Assembly (NCBI GenBank): GCA_963762165.1
Contig: CAVXJN010000001.1
Span: forward strand, 903,913-967,912
DNA: 64,000 nt
Direction of reading: 5' to 3'
DNA from: CAVXJN01 sp963762165
Lineage (GTDB): Bacteria > Pseudomonadota > Gammaproteobacteria > JASBUN01
The position numbers were made by a program, and so were the translations under genes. Numbering within the stretch: position 1 is the first letter of the stretch; each line of letters begins with the position of its first letter. This document shows positions 43,814-53,035 of this stretch, in pieces. The notes under the pieces were generated by a model. That model was not told the origin of the DNA and made no database searches. It saw nothing but the letters and a program-made list of their open reading frames with translations.

Positions 43814-46800
43814 TCAGTTGCCATCCTCCATGCTCAGCAGTGTGGCATTGCCGCCGATGGCGGCGGTGTTCACAGACACAACCCGCTCCACGGCGAAACG
43901 CTGCAGATAATGCGGGCCACCCGCCTTCGGTCCGGTACCGGAAAGACCCTCGCCACCGAACGGTTGCGCGCCGACCACGGCACCTACCATGTTCCGATTG
44001 AGGTAGAAGTTACCGACTCTGGCGCGGTCGATGATCTGTCGCGCCGTGCGCTCGATGCGCGAATGGATCCCCAGCGTCAGACCGAAACCACTGTTGTTGA
44101 TGGCGTCCACCACCTGGTCCAACTCTCGGGCGCGGTAGCGCACGACGTGCAGCATGGGGCCGAACACTTCGCCTTGCAGCACCTCCATGCGATCGATCTC
44201 GAACACCGCGGGCGCGACGAAATGGCCGCGACTGCATTCCTGGGTCGTCTGTGCTTCGCATAACACCGCGTCCCGCAGTTGCTCGCGGTGTGCGACCAAG
44301 GACTGCCGTGCGCGCCCATCGATCACCGGTCCCACGTCCGTGCACAATTGCATTGGGTCTCCCAGACGAAGTTCGCGTACTGCGCCGCATAGCATTTCCA
44401 GCAATCGTGCCGCGGCGTCCTCCTGCACGAACAACACGCGCAGCGCTGAACATCGCTGGCCGGCGCTGTTGAATGCCGATTGCAAAACGTCGCGCACCAC
44501 TTGCTCCGGTAGCGCCGAGCTATCGACGATCATGGCGTTCTGGCCGCCGGTTTCCGCAATCAGCGGCAAGATTGGGCCGTCGCGTAGTGCCAGCGCACGA
44601 TTGAGCGTATGACCCGTCGCGGTCGACCCTGTGAATGCCACGCCCGCCAGATCCGGATGCTGCAGCATGGGCCCGCCGAGCACAGCGCTGTCGCCAGGTA
44701 AGAACTGCAACGCCTGTACCGGCACGCCGGCCTGGTGCAGGATTTGCACCACGCGCATGGCGCACAACGTGGTTTGCCGCGCGGGCTTTGCGACCACGGT
44801 GTTGCCAACCACCAGCGCCGCCGCGATCTGGCCGGTGAATATCGCCACCGGAAAGTTCCACGGGCTGATACAGGCAAACACACCGCGACCGTGCAACGCC
44901 AGCTGATTGCGTTCGCCGGCCGGAGCGGGCAACGCCCGGGGCGGCATGTCGGCGACCGCCAGCGCAGCGTAGTAGCGGCAGAAATCCGCGGCTTCGCGTA
45001 CTTCCGCCAGCGCGTCCGGTATACAGCGACCGCCCTCGCGCCCAAGCAAATGGATCAGTTCGGCGCGGTTTGCTTCGAGGCCATCCGCGGCGCGCTCCAA
45101 TATCCGCGCGCGCTCGGTAACCGCGCACCCACTCCATGGGCCAAACCCCGCACGCGCGACTGCGAACGCGGCGCGGACATCATCCACCTGGGCCTCGACA
45201 GTTTCACCGATCTGCAACCGGGTGTCCGCCGGCGACCATACCGAACTCGGTTCGCCGGCGCATGCGCAACCGTCGATCAGCGGCGCGGCCCGGTATTCGC
45301 GCTGCGCCGCGCATCCCAGATCGGCTTCGAGCCCTGCCACACTCGCGGGGTCGCTCAAATCGATACCGGCGGAGTTGCGACGCAAGGGCCGAAACAAATC
45401 CACCGGCAACGGGATGCGGCGATGCCGGCGCTGTTTGTCGACCCGCAATTGTTCCACCGGGTCGCGAACCAGTGTTTCCACCGCGACGGCCTTGTCTTCG
45501 ATGCGGGTGACAAACGAAGTATTCGCCCCGTTTTCGAGCAGGCGGCGTACCAGATAGGGCAACAACTGTGCATGTTCGCCCACAGGCGCATAGACCCGAT
45601 GCCGCGTGCCGGGACGCAAGCGCAACAGCGCAGCGTACAGGCGCTCCCCCATGCCATGCAGTCGCTGGAATTCGAAGTTTTCGGTATCGGCGGCCAGTTC
45701 GAGTATCGCAGCGACGGAATACGCGTTGTGGGTGGCGAACTGGGGGTAAAAGGCGTCTGCCTCCCGCAGGAGCTTGCGCGCGCAGGCGAGATATGAGACG
45801 TCCGTGGCCAGTTTGCGCGTAAACACCGGATAATCGGACAAACCGCGCTCCTGGGCACGCTTGATCTCCGTGTCCCAATAGGCGCCTTTGACCAACCGTA
45901 ATGGCATGCGCTTCCCGGCGCTGCGCGCCAAAGCGGTCAGCCATTCGAAAACGGCCAATGCGCGCTTCTGATAGGCTTGAACCGCCAACCCGAAACCGTG
46001 CCAGCCGGCGGCCGCCGGATCGCAGAACACGGCAGCAAATACGTCCAGGGTCAAGTCCAGGCGATCCGCCTCTTCCGCGTCCACGGTAACGGCGAGGCCA
46101 CATTCCCGCGCCCGGGCGACCAACTGCCGCAAGCGCGGCACCAGCTCCGCCATGACCCGGTCGCGCTGGGCATATTCGAATCGCGGGTGCAGTGCCGAGA
46201 GCTTGATGGAAATACTGGCGGTGTCGGCCACATCACCGGTGCTTTGCGGGTCTTGGCCGATGCGTTGCACAGCACTGTCGTAAAGCTCGAAGAAGTGCAC
46301 CGCCTCGTCGGCAGTCAGCGCCGCTTCTCCGAGCATGTCGAAAGAATACCGTGCCGCTGCCGATCGCTCGCCCCGGACACGGCTGATGGCATGGTCGATG
46401 TCCACTGCCATTACGAACTGCTGGCCCAGTATGCGCAGCGCTTCGCGCAGCGCGGCGCGCACCAATGGCTCGCCGGATGAGCCAAGCCGCCGCAGGAGCC
46501 CGCGTTCGGCGCGCAGCGCGCCCGGATCGAGATGCACGATACGGCCGGTCAGCAACAGACCCCAGGTGGCGGCATTGACGAACCAGGAATCGCTGCGGCC
46601 CAGGTGACGTTCCCAATCGCCCACCGACAGACGATCGCTGATGAGCCGGTCCGCAGTCGCCGAATCGGGGATCCGCAGCAGCGCTTCGGCCAAACACATC
46701 AAGACCACGCCTTCTTCCGAAGACAGATCGTATTCGCGTAGAAACGCCTCGATTCCGCGTCGATGGTGACTGGATTCCCGTACCGCGGATATGAGTTCCG

Positions 46801-46951
46801 TGGCGCAGCGCTGGATGCGCTGGCGGGCGGCCGGATCGAAAGCGGCTTGATCGAGCAGGCCATCGACCACAGCGGCTTCGTCCGCCAAGGCGGCAGCCGA
46901 AACCGCCGGCCGCTGCGGCGTTGCCAGACCCTCATGGCAAAGGCGAGCCAT
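43814..46951 (-). CDS. putA: Bifunctional proline dehydrogenase / glutamate semialdehyde dehydrogenase
   Basis: A 1045-residue PutA that oxidises proline to glutamate. Residues about 60-470 are the FAD-linked proline dehydrogenase barrel (RLVKGAYWDTEIKRAQERG, and YAPVGEHAQLLPYLVRRLLENGANTSFV). Residues about 530-1035 are the aldehyde dehydrogenase. It has the catalytic Cys in SAGQRCSALRVL and the Glu in AETGGQNAM. There is no N-terminal ribbon-helix-helix domain, so it does not repress itself. A TATAAT lies just before the ATG at 46951. Confidence 0.96.
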   Translation of the reverse strand: MARLCHEGLATPQRPAVSAAALADEAAVVDGLLDQAAFDPAARQRIQRCATELISAVRESSHHRRGIEAFLREYDLSSEEGVVLMCLAEALLRIPDSATADRLISDRLSVGDWERHLGRSDSWFVNAATWGLLLTGRIVHLDPGALRAERGLLRRLGSSGEPLVRAALREALRILGQQFVMAVDIDHAISRVRGERSAAARYSFDMLGEAALTADEAVHFFELYDSAVQRIGQDPQSTGDVADTASISIKLSALHPRFEYAQRDRVMAELVPRLRQLVARARECGLAVTVDAEEADRLDLTLDVFAAVFCDPAAAGWHGFGLAVQAYQKRALAVFEWLTALARSAGKRMPLRLVKGAYWDTEIKRAQERGLSDYPVFTRKLATDVSYLACARKLLREADAFYPQFATHNAYSVAAILELAADTENFEFQRLHGMGERLYAALLRLRPGTRHRVYAPVGEHAQLLPYLVRRLLENGANTSFVTRIEDKAVAVETLVRDPVEQLRVDKQRRHRRIPLPVDLFRPLRRNSAGIDLSDPASVAGLEADLGCAAQREYRAAPLIDGCACAGEPSSVWSPADTRLQIGETVEAQVDDVRAAFAVARAGFGPWSGCAVTERARILERAADGLEANRAELIHLLGREGGRCIPDALAEVREAADFCRYYAALAVADMPPRALPAPAGERNQLALHGRGVFACISPWNFPVAIFTGQIAAALVVGNTVVAKPARQTTLCAMRVVQILHQAGVPVQALQFLPGDSAVLGGPMLQHPDLAGVAFTGSTATGHTLNRALALRDGPILPLIAETGGQNAMIVDSSALPEQVVRDVLQSAFNSAGQRCSALRVLFVQEDAAARLLEMLCGAVRELRLGDPMQLCTDVGPVIDGRARQSLVAHREQLRDAVLCEAQTTQECSRGHFVAPAVFEIDRMEVLQGEVFGPMLHVVRYRARELDQVVDAINNSGFGLTLGIHSRIERTARQIIDRARVGNFYLNRNMVGAVVGAQPFGGEGLSGTGPKAGGPHYLQRFAVERVVSVNTAAIGGNATLLSMEDGN

Positions 46952-46958
46952 GGCTTCG

Positions 46959-46964
46959 ATTATA
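46959..46964 (-). promoter_or_regulatory. Possible putA -10 element
   Basis: A consensus TATAAT on the minus strand ends seven bases before the putA ATG. If used, transcription would begin at or next to the start codon, giving a leaderless or nearly leaderless mRNA. No good -35 hexamer is visible, and no ribosome binding site fits between. Confidence 0.35.
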
Positions 46965-47066
46965 GCGAAACGGGCCTGCGCCAGCGTTGTGCGACAGCCG
47001 CGCTAAACTAGACTGCCAAGCCTTCTCAGGACGGTCGTGGCCAGACAAGGGCCCAGGAGTTTTGGA

Positions 47067-47390
47067 ATGGGAAAACGATTCGTAACCGCAATCGGACTGA
47101 GCGTATCGCTAATGGCTGCTTGGGCGGGGCCAAAGCCCGACCTTCGGGCAGATGCCAATTCGGCGGCGGATATGCACGCCGAACAACGCCAACGGCTCGA
47201 TGAGCTGCAGCGGTTCAAGACGATCGATACCAATGGCGATGGCTTCATCAGCGAAGCGGAAGCCCGTGAGAATCGCCGCTTGCTGGAATCGTGGAAGAAG
47301 GCCGATTTGAATTCAGACGGCAAGATCGATCAGAGCGAATTCAGCGTATTCGAAACTGACCAAGCCACTCCAGCGCCCGACGGGCGCTGA
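47067..47390 (+). CDS. Exported EF-hand protein
   Basis: A 107-residue protein with a signal peptide (GKRFVTAIGLSVSLMAAWAG) and two EF-hand calcium loops, DTNGDGFISEAE near residue 55 and DLNSDGKIDQSE near residue 83. Both have the acidic residues needed for calcium. It is a small periplasmic calcium-binding protein of unknown partner. AGGAG precedes the ATG at 47067. Divergent from putA and convergent with the aspartic protease. Confidence 0.9.
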   Translation: MGKRFVTAIGLSVSLMAAWAGPKPDLRADANSAADMHAEQRQRLDELQRFKTIDTNGDGFISEAEARENRRLLESWKKADLNSDGKIDQSEFSVFETDQATPAPDGR

Positions 47391-47417
47391 GCGAAGACCG
47401 GCGCGGCGGAACCGTTC

Positions 47418-48005
47418 TCAGCGCTTGGCCGGCTCGGAATCGGTGTTGGCTGCTTGTGCGGCCGCCAGCACCGCGGCATCTTTCTCCAGCGCAGTATCAT
47501 CGGCATCGGCGGTGGTTTCGCCCTTGTTCGGGGCCGGACCCGCCATGCAATTGCTGAGCACCAACTTCGGCGGATTGGTGGAGAAAATGAACGGCGACGC
47601 CTTGCTCAATGCGCTCAGACCCAAAATATGGCGCGTGCGGCCCGGAAACACGGCGGCTTCCACGTCTTTCAACCAGCATTCGCCGCCAATGTTCAAGGCG
47701 CTGATCCGATAAACCTTGACCACCATGCGCGAGCCGTTGGCGAGAATTCCGACAAGATCCTTGACGTATTTGGCGCGCCCATCCTCTTTGAGCATCGCCA
47801 GGGTTTCTTCATTGATGGTGGTGTATCCCGAACCCGTGTCGACCATCAAGTCGACCGGCCCGACCCCCTGAATTTCGCCGGGAACGTAATAGGTTGCTGC
47901 GCCACGGGATGTCATGGCGATGCTGGTGTCGAAGTCAGCGGCAAAAATTTGACTCCATCCTGCCAACAAACTGACGGTACAAATCAGCCAGGTTCTCGTT
48001 TTCAT
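47418..48005 (-). CDS. Exported retropepsin-like aspartic protease
   Basis: A 195-residue protein with a signal peptide (cleavage after about residue 22, IFAAD). The DTGSG active-site motif is in VDLMVDTGSGYTTINEETL near residue 52, and ILGLSAL closes the half-domain. Only one DTG is present, so it should act as a homodimer, in contrast with the two-motif protein at 41760. The tail is Ala/Thr-rich and disordered. Start ATG at 48005; no operon partner. Confidence 0.85.
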   Translation of the reverse strand: MKTRTWLICTVSLLAGWSQIFAADFDTSIAMTSRGAATYYVPGEIQGVGPVDLMVDTGSGYTTINEETLAMLKEDGRAKYVKDLVGILANGSRMVVKVYRISALNIGGECWLKDVEAAVFPGRTRHILGLSALSKASPFIFSTNPPKLVLSNCMAGPAPNKGETTADADDTALEKDAAVLAAAQAANTDSEPAKR

Positions 48006-48182
48006 AGGGCTACGCTGCCTCGAGCTGGATGTGTGTAAGTTGTAGCGTAAGTTCAGCAAGCATCGTACCAACATCGTCGGTGGTGCCTTACTTCTAACGC
48101 GACTGTTCTACATTCAGCAACTTATGCGACCGCCGGCGGAATCGTTGAGCACATCCGCCAGCACCTCGGGCGCTCCCGCGCG

Positions 48183-49022
48183 TCAAATTCCTGCGGGGCC
48201 CGGGAGTTCAGCGCGCATCCAGCGGGCATCGACCCGGCCGCGTTCGGCGACCACTTGCGCAAACCGGCGCAAGACCCTGTCCCCGAACGGGGTGTCGTAA
48301 CAACTGTTTGTGGACGGTGACGTCCCCGATCTTTTTTTGCCGGGTTCTGGCTCGTGATAGTGCGCAACGTAAGCGCGGGTAATCACGGCGTCGAACTCCG
48401 GATGAAACTGCAAACCCCAAGCGCATTCTCCAACGCGAAACGCGTGATGCGGATCCATGTCGCTTGATGCCAACAAAACCGCGGCGGGCGGCAACTTCAA
48501 TACCGACTGCTGATGGCTGGCATGCACATGCAACACCTGCGGCAGTTCGGCAAAGAGATTATCGTTCCCCGCCGCTGACTGCAACCGTATGGCAATGGTT
48601 CCGACTTCAATTCCATTCGGGTTGTAATCGACGTTGCCGCCCAATGCATACGCGAGCAATTGATGACCGAAACAAATACCGAGCACAGGCACGTCTTGTG
48701 CTACTGCCTCACGCAACCAGGCAGCAGCACTTTCAATCCATTCGCTGTGATCCGTGACCATCGCAGCAGAACCCGTGACCACGATTGCAGCGGTGTCGCG
48801 CAACAACGGCAACGATTGTCCGAGCTGCGGGGAAACCACGCTATAGCGCGCTGCGGGCGCAGCCATGCCGTTGCGGATCCAAGCATCGAAATCACCCTCG
48901 ATCCGGTTCAGCGCGGGAAGTTTGGTCCCGGTTTTCAACACGACGATTGGCAAGTTCGTAGCGGGTGTCACTACGGCATCCCCTTGCGTGAAGCTGCGGG
49001 CGGGCGAAGCTGTAAGCATCAT
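48183..49022 (-). CDS. Class I glutamine amidotransferase (GATase1-like)
   Basis: A 279-residue GuaA-like GATase1 domain protein. The catalytic Cys is in LGICFGHQLLAYALGG near residue 119, and the His is in GLQFHPEFD near residue 205. A Glu follows in the same block. No synthetase domain is attached. Related stand-alone proteins often deaminate gamma-glutamyl compounds or act as GMP-synthase-like enzymes. The start is uncertain: ATG at 49022 or 49019, or a GTG at 49079. The substrate is unknown. Confidence 0.85.
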   Translation of the reverse strand: MMLTASPARSFTQGDAVVTPATNLPIVVLKTGTKLPALNRIEGDFDAWIRNGMAAPAARYSVVSPQLGQSLPLLRDTAAIVVTGSAAMVTDHSEWIESAAAWLREAVAQDVPVLGICFGHQLLAYALGGNVDYNPNGIEVGTIAIRLQSAAGNDNLFAELPQVLHVHASHQQSVLKLPPAAVLLASSDMDPHHAFRVGECAWGLQFHPEFDAVITRAYVAHYHEPEPGKKRSGTSPSTNSCYDTPFGDRVLRRFAQVVAERGRVDARWMRAELPGPAGI

Positions 49023-49279
49023 TGCATCGGAATACGGCTCGGCGTCCAGCGACGTTGCCTGGATTGCGCGGCCGCGCACGTGGAACCCGATCGCAACGCA
49101 TTTGAAACAGCTCGAAACAAAGCCGCTCGAAGATATCGCTTGCCGCGACCGATGGCCGCGGGTCGCACAACGACTAGAGTGTCAGATCAGGGGAGAATGG
49201 ACTGTGTTATGCTGTCGTGCTTCCCCGCACATCTTGCGCATAACACTCGGCAGTACATCGCAACGAGCAGGCAATCGCA

Positions 49280-49672
49280 ATGGCTACGATCATCGACATG
49301 GACCAGCAACGGCGCGTGCAACTGGCGCAGACGGTCATGGGTGTACTGCACGGCTGGAATGTGCCGCCCGAGGCGCAGTGCGTCTTGCTGGGGCTGCCCG
49401 AAGGCACCAAGGCCCGCAAGCTCAATCAGCTTCGGACCGGGACCGCATTTCCCGAAAACGACGCCATGTTGCTGCGTGCTCACTACATTTTGTCGATCCA
49501 AAACGCGGTGGAAAGCATGTATCCCCACAACACCGAGGTCGGCAATTTCTGGGTCACGACGCCCAATGCGTTTTTCAACGAACGCACACCGCTGGACGTA
49601 ATGCTGGATCGCGGCGTCGACGGCATGGAAACCGTCGTTGCGCATCTCAACGGAACCGGGGATTGGTATTAA
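49280..49672 (+). CDS. MbcA/ParS/Xre-type antitoxin (DUF2384), orphan
   Basis: A 130-residue protein: an N-terminal helix bundle like the Xre part (LAQTVMGVLHGWNVPPEAQ) and the C-terminal DUF2384 pattern WVTTPNAFFNERTPLDVMLDRGVDGMETVVAHL. In RES-Xre toxin-antitoxin pairs the RES toxin gene normally follows directly. Here no toxin frame is found on either side; the next gene is a broken phosphatase on the opposite strand. Either an orphan regulator or a remnant. Confidence 0.8.
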   Translation: MATIIDMDQQRRVQLAQTVMGVLHGWNVPPEAQCVLLGLPEGTKARKLNQLRTGTAFPENDAMLLRAHYILSIQNAVESMYPHNTEVGNFWVTTPNAFFNERTPLDVMLDRGVDGMETVVAHLNGTGDWY

Positions 49673-49702
49673 AGCCAGGCGCGGAATTCGGCAGTATCAG
49701 GT

Positions 49703-50564
49703 TTATTGAGCTGCACTACGACTGCCCAGCCAATCCCCCACCGCGGGAACGAAGTGCGCCACGCCTTCGAGCACACCCGCGGCATAGTTACCGTTCATTC
49801 CCAGAAATCCGCCCTCGGCCAGGTAAAGCCGCTCGCGCAATGCCTGTCTGGCTGGTGATGCGCACCGCCTCTTCGCGCACCTCCGGATGTGCGTTGCGCA
49901 CCAGCACCGACTGCAGACCGCTGGTCAATACCGGCAAGTCGTTGCCACTGTCTCCTGCGAACACCGTGTGTTGTTCGCAAGCGCCGCAATGACGCATAAA
50001 AAGCGCACCGCGTGCAGCTTGGTGGCGCCGCCGGCAGTACGTCCAGCAGGCCCGTACCCGCGGCTTCGTCGACACTCCAGATGAGGCTTGCGCGCACGCC
50101 CCGGCTGCGCAGGCGCGCTTCCATTTCCGCACAGCAGATCGGCGCGACTGATGTCCTCGGGCGCGTAATAGCTGAGCTTGAAAACGTTCTGCTTCTCGTC
50201 TTCCTGCAGCGTCAACGGATCCAGGTCGTCAAACAGTGCCGCCAGATCCCCGCGGCTTGCGCCGTTCCAGTCCGGCGCAATGGCCTGCTCCCATTCTGCG
50301 CCAGCGATGCCATTGGCCGGCAACGATACGATAGATCGTGGTTCCGACATCGCCGATTGCGTAGGCCGGAACCGGAATCCCGTACTCGCTAATGGCACGC
50401 CGCAGCAATCGCTCGTGGCGACCACTGACATAGGCAAGCGTTCACCCGCGGATGCGCGGCCAATGTGCTCGAGCAACATACGCGCCCGCGGCGATTCCGG
50501 TTCCTTTACCGTTGGGTAGGATGGTGCGATCTAGATCGCTGCACAGCAACAATGGGTGATTCAC
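49703..50564 (-). pseudogene. Frameshifted HAD-IIB (sucrose-phosphatase-like) hydrolase
   Basis: About 287 codons of a HAD-IIB family phosphatase, readable only by switching frame at least six times. Segments in order are HPLLLCSDLDRTILPNG (motif I), a piece with SGRHERLLRRAISEYG, AIGDVGTTIYRI, KQNVFKLSYYAPED, SLIWSVDEAAGTGLLDVLP, and FAGDSGNDLPVLTS (motif IV). The C-terminus EGGFLGMNGNYAAGVLEGV is intact to a TAA. The likely start is GTG at 50564. All active-site motifs survive, which suits sequencing indels as well as decay. Sugar-phosphate substrates are typical. Confidence 0.78.
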
Positions 50565-50643
50565 GAACAATTTCCGAAAGCTGACGAGGGGTCGTTGCAG
50601 GGTCGGTCGCGCGAAGAACGACCGCAACGCCGGGCTGGGACGG

Positions 50644-50982
50644 CTAGCGACAACCGCTGGTCAGCATACTGCCGGCAGTGGCGCCGATCGCGTCCCAAAG
50701 CAGATCGCCCCAATCAAAGTCGGTGCGTTTGTAGCGCAGATCATAGAATTCCTTGCCGACACCGAACATCAGACTGAAGCTGATGCCGATTCCCGCCGCG
50801 CGGCAGTTACGGACTCCGCGTTCGCGCGCCCACCCGGCGCCCGCGGCGCCCAGCGCCATGGAAGCGAAAAAATGCTTCAACTTGTCGGGCTTAACTTCGA
50901 CGGCACTGCTGTTGCTGGTTGCCGCGCACAAAGTCACGCCGAACAATGCCACCGAGAGCAGATTGCGAGGGCGATAAGTCAT
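50644..50982 (-). CDS. YfiM-like (DUF2279) small membrane protein
   Basis: A 112-residue protein. An N-terminal hydrophobic segment precedes DKLKHFFASMALGAAG and SFSLMFGVGKEFYDLRYKRTDFDWGDLLWD, the pattern of YfiM/DUF2279 proteins. Its ATG at 50982 overlaps the stop of the cytochrome gene (ATGA). It is the last gene of a four-gene minus-strand operon. Family function is unknown. Confidence 0.78.
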   Translation of the reverse strand: MTYRPRNLLSVALFGVTLCAATSNSSAVEVKPDKLKHFFASMALGAAGAGWARERGVRNCRAAGIGISFSLMFGVGKEFYDLRYKRTDFDWGDLLWDAIGATAGSMLTSGCR

Positions 50983-51276
50983 TGCGACTCGAAGTGGTAA
51001 TAGTTGCTGTTGAGGTATTCCAACAACGTCGGCGATCTCCCCGGCGCGCCATTCCAGATTGAGGTGGCCGGACCAGCGCAACACCTGCTTGCGGATGTCG
51101 TCTAGCGAATGGGCGATGCGTTGCTCGCGAATATGGGCGACGCTGGTATGGCAGACCGTACAATGGTTCTCGTACAACAAACGTCCGCGTTCCGCGTTGG
51201 CTCCCAATGCCGCCGAAGCGGGTGCGAGCACCGCCGCCATCGCGATGCTCATGATCTTGCGCTGCGCGCGTTTCAT
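50979..51276 (-). pseudogene. Small exported cytochrome c, frameshifted
   Basis: About 98 residues if one base is removed. A signal peptide (MSIAMAAVLAPASAALG) precedes a single heme motif CTVCH in ENHCTVCHTSVAHIREQRIA, followed by LDDIRKQVLRWSGHLNLEW. The frame then breaks at a GG near 51020. In the next frame it continues EYLNSNYYHFESQ and stops. That stop overlaps the next ATG, so the repair is convincing. AGGAGAC precedes the start. Probably a functional periplasmic electron carrier in reality. Confidence 0.8.
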
Positions 51277-51344
51277 GTCTCCTGTCCTCCCGGCAACCTC
51301 AGTACCCGTGCATGGTGCAGCCACTCCCGGCAACGGACCACGGC

Positions 51345-51591
51345 TCAATCCAACCAACGCACCAGATAATACAAGCGTCAGTCCTTCAGAAGACCGGGAC
51401 GGACCGAGCACGCGAGCGGCAAAACGCTTCGCTCCAGGATCAGCAGCCGCAACCGCGGCCTGCTCGGAGTCGAACACTTCGACACAGTTCTCCGGAAACC
51501 GGTCACGGCTCTTGCGCGGCGCATAGACCACGCCGCACCGTTCTTCGACGACTTTGCTCTCACTGTCGACGAAAACGTCGCGAACGCTCAT
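51345..51591 (-). pseudogene. Small hypothetical protein, frameshifted near its end
   Basis: An 81-residue protein once one extra base near 51370-51378 is removed. It begins MSVRDVFVDSESKVVEERCG and ends, in the shifted frame, YYLVRWLD then TGA at 51345. Without the correction, the frame would run on into the cytochrome gene. The ATG overlaps the stop of the upstream gene (ATGA). No domain recognised; soluble. Confidence 0.7.
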
Positions 51592-51896
51592 GCGGTGCCC
51601 ACGTTGGCGTCATTGGGCGTATGGTAGTAATCGCTTTCTTCGGCGAATTCGCGCACTTCCTCCAACAGCAGGCGCATGCGCTGTTCCGCCGTACTGACGT
51701 CGGCGCAGTCTTCACAGAATGCGTCGCCGCAGGGTTGGCGCGTGTACAGCCAATACTGCACAGCGCCGGCCAACAGGCCCGACGCCACGTCCCACAAGTC
51801 CGCATCCGGGTCCGTATCCGCGAGCTGGTTGCCCAACTCCACCGCCTGCTGCGCGGCGCCGTCGAATATGCCCGGTTCTTCCTCTTCGATACCCAT
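51588..51896 (-). CDS. Hypothetical protein, first gene of the cytochrome operon
   Basis: A 102-residue soluble acidic protein beginning MGIEEEEPGIFDGAAQQAV. It contains a cysteine cluster, CGDAFCEDC, in YTRQPCGDAFCEDCADVST, which may bind a metal. Its TGA overlaps the ATG of the next gene. Four genes, 51896 to 50644, overlap tail to head and should be one transcript. An in-frame extension upstream lacks plausible composition. Confidence 0.72.
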   Translation of the reverse strand: MGIEEEEPGIFDGAAQQAVELGNQLADTDPDADLWDVASGLLAGAVQYWLYTRQPCGDAFCEDCADVSTAEQRMRLLLEEVREFAEESDYYHTPNDANVGTA

Positions 51897-52052
51897 GGTT
51901 TTCACCAGCCTGCTGCGGGGTCGACATCGGCCCGATGGCCTCATTCTAGCGCCACTGCCGGTCTGCGCCCACCGGCGGGATGAAAATTCGCCGGCGCTGG
52001 TGCTATCTTGTGCTGTCCGGCCACCCAGCCTTTGGACTTTACAGGAGCGATC

Positions 52053-52376
52053 ATGGATAAACAGACCCGGACCGAACTCGAGGCGGCGGCTTTTCGCGGC
52101 CTGATCGAACATTTACAGCGCCGCACCGACGTCCAGAATATCGATTTGATGAACCTGGCCGGCTTTTGCCGCAACTGCCTGGCGAAATGGTATATGAATG
52201 CGGCCAAGGAGCACGGTGTGGACATGAACTACGATGAGGCGCGCGAAGCGGTATACGGCATGCCGTTCGACCAATGGAAAGCCAAATACCAGCACGAGGC
52301 GAGCGACGACCAGAAACGCGTGTTCGAGGAAACCAAGCCTCTGCACGCCTTCGTCAGCGGCCATCAGAAAAGCTGA
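52053..52376 (+). CDS. DUF1244 family protein
   Basis: A 107-residue DUF1244 protein. The family core is AAAFRGLIEHLQRRTDVQNIDLMNLAGFCRNCLAKWY, with the two cysteines, and YDEAREAVYGMPFDQWKAKYQ. The family is common in proteobacteria; its role is unknown. The ATG at 52053 follows AGGAG. It lies 35 bases before the GST gene and may be cotranscribed. Confidence 0.9.
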   Translation: MDKQTRTELEAAAFRGLIEHLQRRTDVQNIDLMNLAGFCRNCLAKWYMNAAKEHGVDMNYDEAREAVYGMPFDQWKAKYQHEASDDQKRVFEETKPLHAFVSGHQKS

Positions 52377-52411
52377 CCGGCGCTGCGCGCTACTGCGCCA
52401 GGAGGTGATCC

Positions 52412-53019
52412 ATGAAGTTGTATGACGCGCCGCAATCCGGCAACTGCCACAAGGTACGCATGTTGCTTTCGTTTCTTGGTTTGACGTACGAGACGGTGCC
52501 GGTGGACTCCCGGGGAGACGGCACCCGCAAGCCGGATTTTCTGCGCTTGAATCCACGCGCGCAGATTCCGGTGTTGGAAGATGGCGACATGGTCGTATGG
52601 GACTCGCAAGCCATCCTGGCCTATCTGGCGCGGCAATACGGAGGCGAAACCTGGATGCCGCTGGATACCGTCACCTTGACGCGCATTCTGCAGTGGCTGG
52701 CGGTGTCCGAAAATGAACTGTTTTCGGACTGGCGCGGGCGCGCGCCGTGCGGCTGCTCGGCCGGCCCTTCAATCTGGAGGAGTGCCAGCAACTGGGGCGC
52801 GCCGGCCTGGCGGTAATGGAATCGCACTTGCAGAACCAACCTTGGCTGGCCTGCGACCACCTCACCATCGCCGACATCGCCTGCTATCCGTACGTGGCGC
52901 TGGCGCCCGAAGGCGCCATCTCCCTGGAGGAATACCCGGCCGTGTGTGGCTGGATCGACAGAATCCAGCAACAGCCGGGCTACGTCGATATGCCGGGAAT
53001 ATTCCACCCCGCCGACTGA
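52412..53019 (+). pseudogene. Glutathione S-transferase, frameshifted
   Basis: About 202 residues after adding one base at a run of T residues near 52720. The N-terminal thioredoxin-fold half reads KLYDAPQSGNCHKVRMLL with a probable catalytic Ser/Cys region, then the cis-Pro motif NPRAQIPVLEDGD. The all-helical C-terminal half starts GLARARAVRLLGRP in the second frame and contains LTIADIACYPYV, the family N-capping box. Apart from the frameshift the protein is intact. GGAGG precedes the ATG. Confidence 0.85.
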
Positions 53020-53035
53020 CGCCAGCGCCGGCGCG

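Noticed and set aside
50644..51591. A single 315-residue protein with a cytochrome c motif in its middle
   Set aside because: Three separate genes run together by two one-base insertions. Each has its own start, and two have stop/start overlaps in the corrected frame.
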